A stretch of 64,000 bases of DNA from Streptomyces microflavus. GTDB taxonomy: Bacteria > Actinomycetota > Actinomycetes > Streptomycetales > Streptomycetaceae. The stretch lies in assembly GCF_014650075.1 (NCBI RefSeq), contig NZ_BMUG01000008.1, positions 372,001-436,000 on the forward strand, given 5' to 3'. The notes beneath the pieces were generated by a model that made no database searches, had not been told where the DNA came from, and worked only from the letters and a program-made list of their open reading frames with translations. Below are positions 15,622 through 24,567 of this stretch, piece by piece; the first letter of the stretch is position 1, and each line of letters opens with the position of its first letter. Both the position numbers and the translations under genes were made by a program.

Positions 15622-17793
15622 GTGACGACTTCGCCCACCACCGACGTCAGCGACGCGAGCGAGCTACGCCACCAGCTCGTCGAGCAGCTCCAGACCGCCA
15701 AACACATCCGCTCCGCCGCTGTCGAGCGCGCCTTCCGCACCGTGCCCCGACACACCTTCGCCCCCAAGACCGCCGTGGAAGCGGCGTACGCCAACGACAT
15801 CGTCGCCACCCGTCGCCGCGACGACGGCACCATTACCAGCTCCATCTCCGCACCCTGGCTGCAAGCCGACATGCTCGAAGCCGCCCGCCTCCAACCCGGC
15901 CACCACGTTCTGGAGATCGGCTCCGGCGGATACAACGCCGCCCTGATCGCCGAACTCGTCGGTCCGGCCGGCCACGTCACCACCCTCGACATCGACCCCT
16001 CCGTGACCGAGAGGGCGACCTGCTTCCTGGCCGAAGCTGGGTACGGCGCCGTCGACGTGGTTACCGCGGACGCCGAGCATCTGCCCGACGAGGTCGTGCC
16101 CGCGGGCGGATTCGACGCCATCATCGTCACCGTCGACACCTGGGACCTGCCCTGGATCGACGCCCTGGCCGAAGGCGGCCGACTCCTCGCGCCGCTGCGC
16201 CTGCACGGCTACCACTGGGCCATCGGCTTCACCAAGGCGAAAGGGGTCCTGCACAGCGACGAGCCGCTCGTCGTCTGCGGCTTCGTCGCCATGCAGGGTG
16301 ACGGCGCCTGGAATCGCAACCGCCGCACCGTCCCCGGCACCGGAGTCCACCTCTCCTGGGAAGACGGCACCCCACTGCCCGTGGACCAACTCACCCCTGC
16401 CCTCACCGGGGATCCGACCGTCACCCGCACCGGCGTCACCGTCGGGGGCCAAGAGCCCTTCGACCTCCTCCAGCTCTACCTCGCCGGCGCACTGCCCGGC
16501 TTCTGCCGCCTGGAAGCTGACCCCGACAGCGACCACCCCCTGCTCAACCCACCGCCCCCGCACTGGCCCGCCGCCGCGATCGTCCGCGAAGCCTCCCTCG
16601 CCCGGCTGACGCATCAGCGCATCAATGACGGGGACGACGGCAAGGGCCGGTACGAGTTCGTCGTCCACGGGTACGGCGACCACGGTCACCGCGCCGCGCA
16701 AGAGATGGCGGAGCACATCGAGATCTGGCAGCGCCACCACCGCAGCGCCCGCTGCCCCCTCATCACCGCCCGCCCGGCAGCAGACCATGTTCCGGCGGGA
16801 CCGGTCCACGCCCCGCACATGTTCGCCAAGAAGCACACCCACATCACCGTGGACTGGCCGACCTCGCCCGTCACAACCGCCCGCGAACCAGAGAGGGCCA
16901 ATGCCTCGGCCCTGATCTACAACGACCGCGGCCAGTACCTGCTCCACCTCCGCGACTACTTCCCCGGCCAGATCTGGGAACCGGGCATGTGGTCCCTGCT
17001 GGGCGGCGGCCGAGAGCCCCAGGACACCACCCTGGACCACACCGTACGGCGGGAACTTAGCGAGGAAGCCGGCCTCGACCTCGCCGACCTGACCCCGTTC
17101 GGCACCGAGTACGCCACCGACGACGCCGGCGCGACCGTCCCCATCGCCATCTACACCGGCCGCTGGAACGGCGACCCACGAGAACTGCAGCTGACCGAGG
17201 GGGTGATGCTCGCCTGGTTCGCACCCGGCGACCTCCACCGCCTGCGCATCGCGGACACCACCAGCGAACTCGTACGCCGCCACGCCGCCAGCCTCCCGAC
17301 GACGCGAAACGAACCCGCATCCGAGGAGGGACGCCGGACCTCGCCGCACGGCACGGTTCTCAACGTCGTCGGCGTCCACCTCTACCTGGAACGGCCCGAC
17401 GGCGGCGTGCTGCTCGGGCTGCGCCACCCCAGCAGCGCCTTCGCGCCGTCCACGTGGCATGCCCTGGCCGGACACTGCCAGCAGGAGAACGCCATCGCCT
17501 GCCTGATCAGGGAGGCCCGGGAGGAAGCCGGCTTGCGCATCGAGCGCCAGGACGTCGAACTCGTCCACGTCGTTCACCACATCGACCATGCCGGGGACCG
17601 GCCCCGCCTGGGCCTGTTCTTCCGCGCGCGCATCTGGCGCGGCGAGCCGGAGCTGCGCGAGCCGGACAAGTGCACCCAGTGGAAGTTCTGGGATCCCGCC
17701 GCCCTTCCCGACGACCTCGTCCCGTACACCCGCACGGCCATCGAAGGCATCCAGAACGGCGAGCTGTACAGCGAAACCGGCTGGCCCGCATGA
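15622..17793 (+). CDS. FxLD-type methyltransferase fused to two Nudix domains
   Basis: A 723-residue triple fusion. Residues 1-400 are a second PCMT/FxLD-like methyltransferase (SISAPWLQADMLEAARL; VLEIGSGGYNAALIAELVG). Residues about 425-560 form a Nudix domain with a partly degenerate box (RRELSEEAGL, but no Glu at the usual upstream position). Residues about 575-720 form a second Nudix domain with an intact box (QENAIACLIREAREEAGL). Nudix enzymes hydrolyse nucleoside diphosphates linked to other groups; the substrate here is unknown. The GTG at 15622 follows GGAAGGAA. It overlaps the next gene by ATGA. The fusion is unusual in a lanthipeptide cluster. Confidence 0.85.
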   Translation: MTTSPTTDVSDASELRHQLVEQLQTAKHIRSAAVERAFRTVPRHTFAPKTAVEAAYANDIVATRRRDDGTITSSISAPWLQADMLEAARLQPGHHVLEIGSGGYNAALIAELVGPAGHVTTLDIDPSVTERATCFLAEAGYGAVDVVTADAEHLPDEVVPAGGFDAIIVTVDTWDLPWIDALAEGGRLLAPLRLHGYHWAIGFTKAKGVLHSDEPLVVCGFVAMQGDGAWNRNRRTVPGTGVHLSWEDGTPLPVDQLTPALTGDPTVTRTGVTVGGQEPFDLLQLYLAGALPGFCRLEADPDSDHPLLNPPPPHWPAAAIVREASLARLTHQRINDGDDGKGRYEFVVHGYGDHGHRAAQEMAEHIEIWQRHHRSARCPLITARPAADHVPAGPVHAPHMFAKKHTHITVDWPTSPVTTAREPERANASALIYNDRGQYLLHLRDYFPGQIWEPGMWSLLGGGREPQDTTLDHTVRRELSEEAGLDLADLTPFGTEYATDDAGATVPIAIYTGRWNGDPRELQLTEGVMLAWFAPGDLHRLRIADTTSELVRRHAASLPTTRNEPASEEGRRTSPHGTVLNVVGVHLYLERPDGGVLLGLRHPSSAFAPSTWHALAGHCQQENAIACLIREAREEAGLRIERQDVELVHVVHHIDHAGDRPRLGLFFRARIWRGEPELREPDKCTQWKFWDPAALPDDLVPYTRTAIEGIQNGELYSETGWPA

Positions 17794-19055
17794 CCGCCAC
17801 ACCGACCAGCGCGCCCCGTCACGTGCCCGCCGCGACGGCGACCGGACGTCCCGACACCCGCCTCGTAGTGATCCGCGGAAACTCGGCCTCGGGCAAATCG
17901 AGCGTCGCCCAGGGCCTACGCGATCACTACGGCCGGGGTATCGCCATCGTCGGGCAGGACGTGATCCGCCGAAACGTCCTGCGCGAGCACGACACGACAG
18001 GCGGCACCAACATCACCCTGCTCGGCAGGATCGCCCGCCACGCCCTGGACGCCGGCTTCCACGTCGTACTCGAAGGAATCCTGTACGCCGACCGCTACAG
18101 CCACATGATCACGTCCCTGGTCCGCGACCACCGCGGCATCTCGGCCTGCTACTACCTGGACGTACCCCTGGACGCGACGCTGGCCCGGCACGCCTCGAAG
18201 GCCGACGCCGCGTACCTGGAACAGGTCACCGACAGACACCTCACCTCTTGGTACCGCGTGTTGGACCTTCTGCCCGGCCAGCTAGAGACCGTGGTCCCGG
18301 CCGACAGCGCCCTGGAGGACACCGTTGCCCGGATCGTGCGCGAATCCGATCTGACCGCTGCCACCCCCGCCCAGCCGCCGCAGGCCAAGCCACCACAGGG
18401 AGACTCCATGCACCTGGTGCTGATGTCCGATCCGCACGTCGCGGCGATCCCGGTGCGCGAGTGCGGAGAGCCACTCGTCGACGTACGCGACAACGACTTC
18501 CGCGTCGACCCCCGCAAACAAGACCCACAGGGCGCGTTCGCCCACGTCAGAGAAGGCGTCCTCGCCCGGCTGACGCAGGCCCGCTCCCTCCTACCCGCCG
18601 GCATCGACCTGCTGTTCATCGAGGGCTACCGGCCGCTCGCGCTCCAGCAGCGCTACTTCACCCAATACCGTGACCAATTGGCTGCCGCCCACCACGACTG
18701 GACGCCCAAGCAGCTGCACGAGGCCACCAGCCAGTACGTCTCACCGCCGGACATCGCGCCGCACTCCGCAGGCGCGGCCGTGGACGTGACCCTCGTCGAC
18801 CAGGACGGCCACGAACTCGACCTTGGCACCCGCGTCAACGCCTCACCGGAGGAGAGCGACGGGGCTTGCTTCACGCACGCCCCGAATCTCAGCGACCACG
18901 CACAGCGCCACCGCACGGTGCTGCTCAACGCTATGGAGGGCGCGGGTTTTACGAACTATGGGACCGAGTTCTGGCACTTCTCGGCGGGCGACCGGTACGA
19001 CGCGCTGATGCGGCAGGAGCCGCACGCGCGCTACGGACCGATCGAACTGCCCTGA
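17790..19055 (+). CDS. P-loop kinase fused to VanX-like D-Ala-D-Ala dipeptidase
   Basis: A 421-residue fusion. Residues 20-190 are an AAA_33/chloramphenicol-phosphotransferase-like P-loop kinase (VVIRGNSASGKSSVA). Residues from about 207 are an M15/VanX-type dipeptidase: GYRP supplies the conserved Arg, PHSAGAAVD gives two zinc ligands, and EFWHF supplies the catalytic Glu and the third ligand. VanX enzymes hydrolyse D-Ala-D-Ala; in a lanthipeptide cluster this could lower lipid II target levels as self-protection, by inference. An internal ATG at 18408 behind GGGAGA could start the dipeptidase alone. The start overlaps the previous gene (ATGA). Confidence 0.83.
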   Translation: MTATPTSAPRHVPAATATGRPDTRLVVIRGNSASGKSSVAQGLRDHYGRGIAIVGQDVIRRNVLREHDTTGGTNITLLGRIARHALDAGFHVVLEGILYADRYSHMITSLVRDHRGISACYYLDVPLDATLARHASKADAAYLEQVTDRHLTSWYRVLDLLPGQLETVVPADSALEDTVARIVRESDLTAATPAQPPQAKPPQGDSMHLVLMSDPHVAAIPVRECGEPLVDVRDNDFRVDPRKQDPQGAFAHVREGVLARLTQARSLLPAGIDLLFIEGYRPLALQQRYFTQYRDQLAAAHHDWTPKQLHEATSQYVSPPDIAPHSAGAAVDVTLVDQDGHELDLGTRVNASPEESDGACFTHAPNLSDHAQRHRTVLLNAMEGAGFTNYGTEFWHFSAGDRYDALMRQEPHARYGPIELP

Positions 19056-19157
19056 TCCGCCGTGCGTTGCGGTGACCGGATGCCGGACAACCCGGTCTTC
19101 GCTCCGCCTGCCTAAGCACCCCAAGCACATCTATCACAACGCAGTAGAGGATCCGAC

Positions 19158-19847
19158 ATGACCATCATTGGCGTTGCCCAACGCGAAGGAACGGCAGGTT
19201 CGATCGCGGATGCTACGGCCAGCTACAGGTCCGCCAGTACCGCACACACAGCCGTGGCTCTGATCGACGGCTCAGGTCATGACGACGATGTGGTCCGACT
19301 GGCTCCGATGCTGGCGGAGACGGCCGCCCGCGTCGGAGCAGTTCGTGGCCCCCTTGCAGGTCTATTGTCGGCTGGAGCACTGGTGCACGATCCGGGTCCG
19401 ATTCCGTCGGGCCCGGACGCGGTGGGTGTCCTCTACGTCAGGCGACCGGACGAACGCGGGTACGTGGTGTGGGTGGGAGACTGTCGCGCCTATCACTGGG
19501 ACGGCAAAGTGCTCCAGCAGATGACCACCGACCACACCCTCGCGGCCTATCTTTCGCGGGCAGCCGGGGAGGCAGGGAACGTGCCCGTGACGGCGTTGTC
19601 CGATTTCGTCGGCATCAAGCTGGGCCAGGCTGTACCGGCGACCGTGCCGTTCGTCTCGGTACGAGCCGCTGGGACCTTGCTCCTCACCACCGACGGGGTC
19701 CATGACCAGGCACCGCACGAAGTGATTGAGGCTCTGGTCCGAGAACACGCCAACGACCCGCAGACCTTGGCCAACGCGCTTGTGGCAGCCGCCCACTCGA
19801 ACTCGGCCGGCTACCGCGACGATGCGACGGCCGTCGTCGTCAGGTGA
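19158..19847 (+). CDS. PP2C-like Ser/Thr phosphatase
   Basis: A 229-residue single-domain PP2C-type phosphatase. Metal-binding motifs appear in order: IDGSGHDDD, WVGDCRAY, TTDGVHD and RDDATAVVV. It lacks sensor or membrane segments, so it is a cytoplasmic soluble phosphatase. The ATG at 19158 is 103 bp after the kinase-dipeptidase gene, so it may belong to the same transcript or have its own promoter. Its stop lies 25 bp from the convergent flavoprotein gene. A Ser/Thr kinase partner is not visible in the window. Confidence 0.8.
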   Translation: MTIIGVAQREGTAGSIADATASYRSASTAHTAVALIDGSGHDDDVVRLAPMLAETAARVGAVRGPLAGLLSAGALVHDPGPIPSGPDAVGVLYVRRPDERGYVVWVGDCRAYHWDGKVLQQMTTDHTLAAYLSRAAGEAGNVPVTALSDFVGIKLGQAVPATVPFVSVRAAGTLLLTTDGVHDQAPHEVIEALVREHANDPQTLANALVAAAHSNSAGYRDDATAVVVR

Positions 19848-19872
19848 TCTGTCAGCGCCCGTGCGTCGGAGC

Positions 19873-20436
19873 TTAGGTGTCCGTGGCCAGGTCGAGTACG
19901 TCGGCGACGGCGTCCAGAGCAGCCCGCCACGGGTAGGTGGCGGAGTTCCCCTGGCCCGGCATGTTCGGGATAAAGCCGCCTTCTCCGTACAACGCCCGAA
20001 CCCCAGCTCCCTGGAGGGTGGCGATCGACCGCTCGAACTGCGGATGGGCGACGTATGCCCTGTTCACGCAAGGCATCATCGCCATGGGGATGCCCTTGCC
20101 GATACCTTCCGCGACCACTCCGACGAGCCACTTGTCGGTGATCCCTAGCGCCCACTGGTTGATCGTGGTGAACGTCGCTGGTGCGACAACGATCGCATCC
20201 GCCTTCGGCCACACGTCCGGCTGGCCGGGCATCCGGTAGTCCCAGCGAACCGGGCGACCGGTAAGGACGGCCAGCGCGTCGAGAGAATCTCTGAGCCAGC
20301 GGGCGGCCGTGGGTGTGAGTCCGAGGCACACCTCCCAGCCGTCGGCCTGCGCTTCCTCGATGACGCGGGCAACGTCAAACACTGGCGGAGCCGCGCTGCC
20401 GAACAGGTACAGGGTCGGTTTGGTCATGCCGCCCAT
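19873..20436 (-). CDS. HFCD-type flavoprotein
   Basis: A 187-residue flavoprotein of the homo-oligomeric Cys decarboxylase family (the fold of phosphopantothenoylcysteine decarboxylase and EpiD). The flavin-binding segment VAPATFTTINQWALGITDKW resembles the PASANT motif, and PMAMMPCVN resembles the substrate-clamp region. The N-terminus LYLFGSAAPPVFDVARVI fits the first strand and loop. The start is the ATG at 20436 or, three codons in, 20427. It is divergent from the XRE gene at 20543, so the two may share a regulatory region. It could act on a small thiol or be unrelated to the lanthipeptide, whose C-terminus is Ser rather than Cys. Confidence 0.72.
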   Translation of the reverse strand: MGGMTKPTLYLFGSAAPPVFDVARVIEEAQADGWEVCLGLTPTAARWLRDSLDALAVLTGRPVRWDYRMPGQPDVWPKADAIVVAPATFTTINQWALGITDKWLVGVVAEGIGKGIPMAMMPCVNRAYVAHPQFERSIATLQGAGVRALYGEGGFIPNMPGQGNSATYPWRAALDAVADVLDLATDT

Positions 20437-20542
20437 CCGACCACAGCCGAGGCGCCATCGAGGCGGCGGCCGGGGAACCGGCGGTCCGAGGCAGCGGACA
20501 GCGCGTACCGTACGAAGGACGGGTCGGAGACGGGAGACCGCG

Positions 20543-21727
20543 GTGCCGAAGCAGAGCGGCGATCACACCGGTACGCGGATCCAGGAGCAGCGGAGGCTGG
20601 CGAGGCTGACACAACGGGTCTTAGCTGACCGGATTCCGTACTCGTACAGCTGGCTGACCCAGGTGGAGTGCGGGGCTCGACCGGCATCCGTGGACTTCAC
20701 CGCGGCGGTCGCGCGGGCGCTACGGATCGACGTCACCGTGCTGACGGGGCAGCCGTACGTGACGCAGCTGCAGGAGGACCGGCTGGCGGAGCTGGTTCGG
20801 CCGATCCGTGAGGCCATGGACCTGTACGACCTCGGCGATGATCCGCTGGTCACCACGCGGACGGTCGCCGAACTCATCGCTGCTGCGGAGGAGTTGTGCG
20901 CCCGTGTTCGGGCTACTCGTCTACATGCGGCGGCAGCAGCGCTACCGGACTTGATCACGGAGCTGACCGCCCTGTGCTGGCGGGCGCCGACGACGGAACT
21001 CTGGCAGGCACTGGCATCCGCCTACCGCACCGCACACGACATCACCGTGAAGCTCGGGTTCTACGGCCTCGCAACGGTTGCGCTCGACCGGCTCGGCTGG
21101 GCCGCGGAGCGGGCTGGGGATCCATGTCTGGCGGCCATGAGGCAGTATTTCCGGGGGTTGGTGTATTTCCGCGAAGGCGAGTACAGCATCGGCTTGCGCC
21201 TGGTCCGCTCCGGCCGCGGCCTGCTCGGCTCGGACGGATCGAGCCGAGCAGCCCTCACCGTTGCCGGCCAACTCCACCTCGGAGGATCGGTACTGGCCGC
21301 CCGGGCAGGGGAGGCGGGCCTGGCCGCTGAACACATCGCGCAGGCACGTGAGCATGCCGGGCGGGTCGGCGACGCCAGCCGAGTGCATTGGTTGAACTTC
21401 AGCTCGACGAATGTCGCCCTGCACGAGATGAGCGTGGCGATGGAGATGCGCCGTTACGACGAGGCCCTTCGGCAGGCCAAGGCGATCCGGCTGCCGGCAA
21501 CGGTTGCGACATCCCGTCGCGCGCACTTCTACATCGACCGCGCGCGCGTGGAGTTGGAGCTGGGCCGGGGCGAAGCGTCCCTGAAATCGATGGTGGCGGC
21601 ACGGCGGTCGGCACCGGAACAGACCCGGTATCACCCTGGGGCCCGGGAGACGATCCGCGGGCTCGTTCACCTTTCCCGCCGGGCTCCAGAGCCACTGCGG
21701 GCGATGGCGACCTGGATCGGCATGTAA
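20543..21727 (+). CDS. XRE-family regulator with helical-repeat C-terminus
   Basis: A 394-residue regulator with an N-terminal helix-turn-helix (GTRIQEQRRLARLTQRVLAD then SYSWLTQVECGARPASVDF) and a long helical, TPR-like C-terminal half, an architecture common in Streptomyces. The GTG at 20543 is chosen because it places the helix-turn-helix at the N-terminus and because the upstream reading resembles non-coding sequence. Residue 27 is a TTA codon (20621-20623), suggesting bldA control. It is divergent from the flavoprotein gene, which is a likely target by position. The signal it senses is unknown. Confidence 0.78.
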   Translation: MPKQSGDHTGTRIQEQRRLARLTQRVLADRIPYSYSWLTQVECGARPASVDFTAAVARALRIDVTVLTGQPYVTQLQEDRLAELVRPIREAMDLYDLGDDPLVTTRTVAELIAAAEELCARVRATRLHAAAAALPDLITELTALCWRAPTTELWQALASAYRTAHDITVKLGFYGLATVALDRLGWAAERAGDPCLAAMRQYFRGLVYFREGEYSIGLRLVRSGRGLLGSDGSSRAALTVAGQLHLGGSVLAARAGEAGLAAEHIAQAREHAGRVGDASRVHWLNFSSTNVALHEMSVAMEMRRYDEALRQAKAIRLPATVATSRRAHFYIDRARVELELGRGEASLKSMVAARRSAPEQTRYHPGARETIRGLVHLSRRAPEPLRAMATWIGM

Positions 21728-21788
21728 GTCCGCTAGCTCTTTCTCAAGTGAAAGAGTTTCCGGGGTTTCCGGCGGTCACGATGACGGC

Positions 21789-22113
21789 GTGAGCTCTGAC
21801 ACGGACCTGCCGAAGGAACTGCTGCACGGGCTGTCGCGCGAAGGAGTCGAGCAGGCCCTCGCGGCGATGGCGCCCCACGGCGGACCACCCGACGCGGAGG
21901 GCCGCGTGCAGCGGGGGGTGCTGGGTTCGCGGGGTCTGCAACTCCACTCAGATCGCACCGTGAGAGCGAGACGCCGCGGCGTCGACCGCAGAGGCGCTGC
22001 CCTTGTACGCACGCATGGCGCTCAACGGCGCCTTTCACGGCGTCATGGCCCGCTATCGGCTGCCGAATTGCGCGGCGGCCGTGGCGTACACAATGCGGCA
22101 AGGGCTCATCTGA
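21789..22113 (+). pseudogene. Decayed small gene (frameshifts)
   Basis: The GTG at 21789 opens a convincing N-terminus (SSDTDLPKELLHGLSREGV). The coding signal then moves to another frame (CSGGCWVRGVCNSTQIAP, ended by TGA at 21961). In the same frame after that stop it continues convincingly as DAAASTAEALPLYARMALNG and AFHGVMARYRLPNCAAAVAY, ending at TGA 22111-22113. The pieces look like one small protein of roughly 105 residues broken by a shift and a stop. A sequencing error is an alternative to real decay. The function is unknown. Confidence 0.5.
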
Positions 22114-22315
22114 TGCCCCAGGCAGAGGGCCGCAGCACCGAATCCGGCACCCGCAAGGAGATGAGCAGCGCGGTGGACGCCAGGGCATCCACCGCCAGTC
22201 AGCGAATCCGACGTGCGGTGAGTCCGAGGCTGGCCGCAACGCCCGACGTACACCACGACCCGCAAGGGTTGAGCTCGCTGAGCACGACCGACCTCCCACT
22301 TTTCGAGGCTGCGGT

Positions 22316-22789
22316 ATGAGCCGGAATCAACGGCCGAACTCATTGCCTGATCGGGTGGCCACAGAGCTACGCGCCCGAATCACCGATGGCCGTTGGCCGC
22401 CGGGCCGCGTGCTTACATACGCAGATATCCAGCAGCTGTACGGAGTCAGTCGCGAGACGGTGGCTGCAGCCCTTACGAGGCTGCGCGATGCAGGACTGGT
22501 GGAAACCCGACGCATGGGCACCCGACCCAGGGTCGCGGGAAAGAGTTGGCCCGCTGCCACAGGGACCTCGATTCAGGACGAGATCACAGCCCACGTTCGA
22601 GACCAGGTGAATCGCGGCGTCTACGGCCCCGGTGATCGCATCCCATCCCTGGAGGCACTCGCCGCCGAACACTCCGTTTCCGTGGCGACAGTCCGAAGAT
22701 CGCTTTCCCCCTTGCTCGACGAGGGCGTCTTGATCACTATCCGGCCGCGCGGCACGTTTGTGGCAAACAGTCCCGCCGACGTAGATTGA
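22316..22789 (+). CDS. Tandem GntR-type winged-helix regulator
   Basis: A 157-residue protein made of two GntR-type winged-helix domains in tandem. The first is around ITDGRWPPGRVLTYADIQQL with YGVSRETVAAALTRLRDAGL; the second is around YGPGDRIPSLEALAAEHSVS with VATVRRSLSPLLDEGVL. No effector-binding domain follows, which is unusual for GntR regulators but frequent in Streptomyces accessory DNA. The ATG at 22316 lies behind a weak GAGG-like sequence. No partner gene is obvious. Confidence 0.75.
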   Translation: MSRNQRPNSLPDRVATELRARITDGRWPPGRVLTYADIQQLYGVSRETVAAALTRLRDAGLVETRRMGTRPRVAGKSWPAATGTSIQDEITAHVRDQVNRGVYGPGDRIPSLEALAAEHSVSVATVRRSLSPLLDEGVLITIRPRGTFVANSPADVD

Positions 22790-22996
22790 GCAGCCGCTGC
22801 GCCGCTCTCCTATGGGCGCCACGCGCGTGTACGGGAACCGTCCGTTACGTAAGGCCGTAGAACGCCCGCCCCGTTATGGGGCCTCGTCTCCGGGTGGATT
22901 GGGCGCGTACTGAGGTGGCGAGCCCTCTGCATCCCCCCGGGCACACAGAGTGGCATTATGCGCGTTACGTCACATTCGGTTCATAACGTTCGCTAT

Positions 22997-23902
22997 ATGA
23001 CGCAAACTGACGATATGGACATAGCCGCATCGAGTGGACTTTCGATACCGGACCTTGCCGCCCATCTGATGCGAACGGCGCCCACGGAGGAGCTGCAGCC
23101 GCCGGTCACACTCGGCACCCGCCCGGCGCAACCCCTGGTGCGATCGGGCACCGAGAGGCTTCGGCAGGCGATTCACGCGGTGAGCGAGAGCCTCGGCCCG
23201 CCGACGCTTTACGGCGGGAGCGCCGTCGGGCCTACGATTCGCTGGCGGACGCCATCACACACCGTGATCCTTGATTCACCCGATGCCGCAGAGGGTGGTC
23301 TGCAGCTCTCGGTGCGCCGGACCGAGGCCCTGGAGCTGTCCGAGGCCGCAAGCTTCCGGCACGCCACGGGGTGCGACACTGCGGACCTGCCCTTTCTGTG
23401 GCAGTGGCAGCCGATCCCGACCGCACCCCCTCCGCCCTCCGTACCCGTCGCACACGACTGGACGAGCCTGCGAGCTTCCCTCGAAGCCCTGCTCCGCGCC
23501 TGGTGTGAGCAGCTCGAAGCGCAGCTGGGCCAGGACGACGCCGGCTTCGACATCGTGGTCGACACGGAGGGCAAGCCGCGGCGGCTGGTGGTTTTGGTCA
23601 GCCCCGCAGACAGCCTGACGGTGCTTGTCGATGACCGGGACGGCGCAGACAGCGACGATCACCATGCCGAGATGACCGGCCGAGGGTGGCAGGACTTCAT
23701 ACCCCTGCATCGTTGGTGGGGTGCCTACTTCGAGCGCACATCGGCGGGGGCCGCCGCAGCAGCCGAGCTGATCGGCACGGAGCTACGGGCGCGTGGAGCC
23801 CAGACCCCTCACGACCTGCGCCTGGCAGACGTCGGAGCTGGCGAGGGCCACGGACTCCTGACCCTCCCGGCCCTCGGGATCACCCCCGCCCTCCCACGGT
23901 AA
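22997..23902 (+). CDS. Protein of unknown function
   Basis: A 301-residue soluble protein with no signal peptide or membrane segment. I do not recognise a family. It shows alternating strand-rich segments (TIRWRTPSHTVILDSPDA, GLQLSVRRTEALELSEA) and a middle Pro-rich linker (PIPTAPPPPSVPVAH), then a second domain (LEALLRAWCEQLEAQLG, DAGFDIVVDTEGKPRRLV) with an acidic loop (DDRDGADSDDHH). The ATG at 22997 is preferred; an in-frame ATG at 22958 would add 13 residues. The region just upstream is A/T-richer than its surroundings and may hold the promoter. Confidence 0.6.
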   Translation: MTQTDDMDIAASSGLSIPDLAAHLMRTAPTEELQPPVTLGTRPAQPLVRSGTERLRQAIHAVSESLGPPTLYGGSAVGPTIRWRTPSHTVILDSPDAAEGGLQLSVRRTEALELSEAASFRHATGCDTADLPFLWQWQPIPTAPPPPSVPVAHDWTSLRASLEALLRAWCEQLEAQLGQDDAGFDIVVDTEGKPRRLVVLVSPADSLTVLVDDRDGADSDDHHAEMTGRGWQDFIPLHRWWGAYFERTSAGAAAAAELIGTELRARGAQTPHDLRLADVGAGEGHGLLTLPALGITPALPR

Positions 23903-24567
23903 GAGCGCTGCAGCACAAGTGGATGAGCTACACCCCCGCGGAACTGACTAGCCGTCACCACATCCCGATGGATTACTGATTGCCTCGCCCGATTCCCCGG
24001 GTTGATCGTCGAGTGCTGCGGCCAACCCCGCATCGCGGAGTTGAGCAAAGTCCGCCCAGAAGCGGGTTGGGCTTCCGCCTTTGTGAACACCCTCCGAGGG
24101 GCGCATAATTGCGCACCGAGGTCGGATTACAGTCAACCGAATATTCACACCCACTTCCTAACGACCACCAGCTGTAGACCAGCGGGGGTCTAATGCCGAA
24201 GCCATGGGCGCGCTGGTACATTCTGCAACGCACAGAATTCTGCAACGCACAGAATGCGGAGTACCGGCGTAGAACAACCCAAACCTTGACGGGGACGTTA
24301 GGCATCCACTGTCCGCGACAAGACATTTTAGATCGCCCGCGTCAAGGTGATTCGCCTCACGTGAATTTCTAAGAAGTCTTTACCGTTTCGCCTGTCTCGG
24401 TCAAATCAGGCGAACCGGAATTCGACCTGCCCCCGCTTCCAAGGCACCAGACGACCGGCATATGGTCGGCCTTCCGGGATCTGCTCTTCCCACATGCCCC
24501 CTTTCGGCATCCGGGGAGGAGCTTGCAATCGCCCGGTTTCGATCGGATGGAAGCTGGGGTGAGAACC
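23903..24567. other. 665-bp stretch without a confident gene
   Basis: G+C content falls noticeably here, especially from 24100 to 24420. On the - strand, 24106-23948 could encode a 52-residue peptide with credible composition (GSPTRFWADFAQLRDAGLAA), but no ribosome-binding site is visible, so it is not called. A 17-bp tandem repeat lies at 24220-24253. The A/T-rich stretch before 24420 probably holds the promoter of the 24568 gene. Confidence 0.4.
24220..24253. repeat. 17-bp tandem repeat, two copies
   Basis: The unit ATTCTGCAACGCACAGA occurs twice with no gap, and a further AT follows. Its ends are complementary (ATTCTG and CAGAAT), so each copy can also form a short dyad. It lies 315 bp upstream of the ImmA/IrrE-like gene in A/T-richer DNA and may be a protein-binding site. 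Confidence 0.6.

Noticed and set aside
15664..17802. A 712-codon frame on the - strand
   Set aside because: It lies opposite the methyltransferase-Nudix gene and has no motifs; its length is a by-product of codon bias.
19873..20436. The flavoprotein as a LanD-type decarboxylase of the lanthipeptide
   Set aside because: The precursor ends in Ser, not Cys, and the gene lies on the other strand beside a regulator, so direct involvement is not supported.
21733..22299. A - strand frame over the decayed gene
   Set aside because: Composition is that of an antisense shadow; no start signal and no motif.
23948..24106. A 52-residue - strand peptide in the low-GC gap
   Set aside because: Composition is credible, but no ribosome-binding site or family match was seen, so it is only mentioned in the gap entry.
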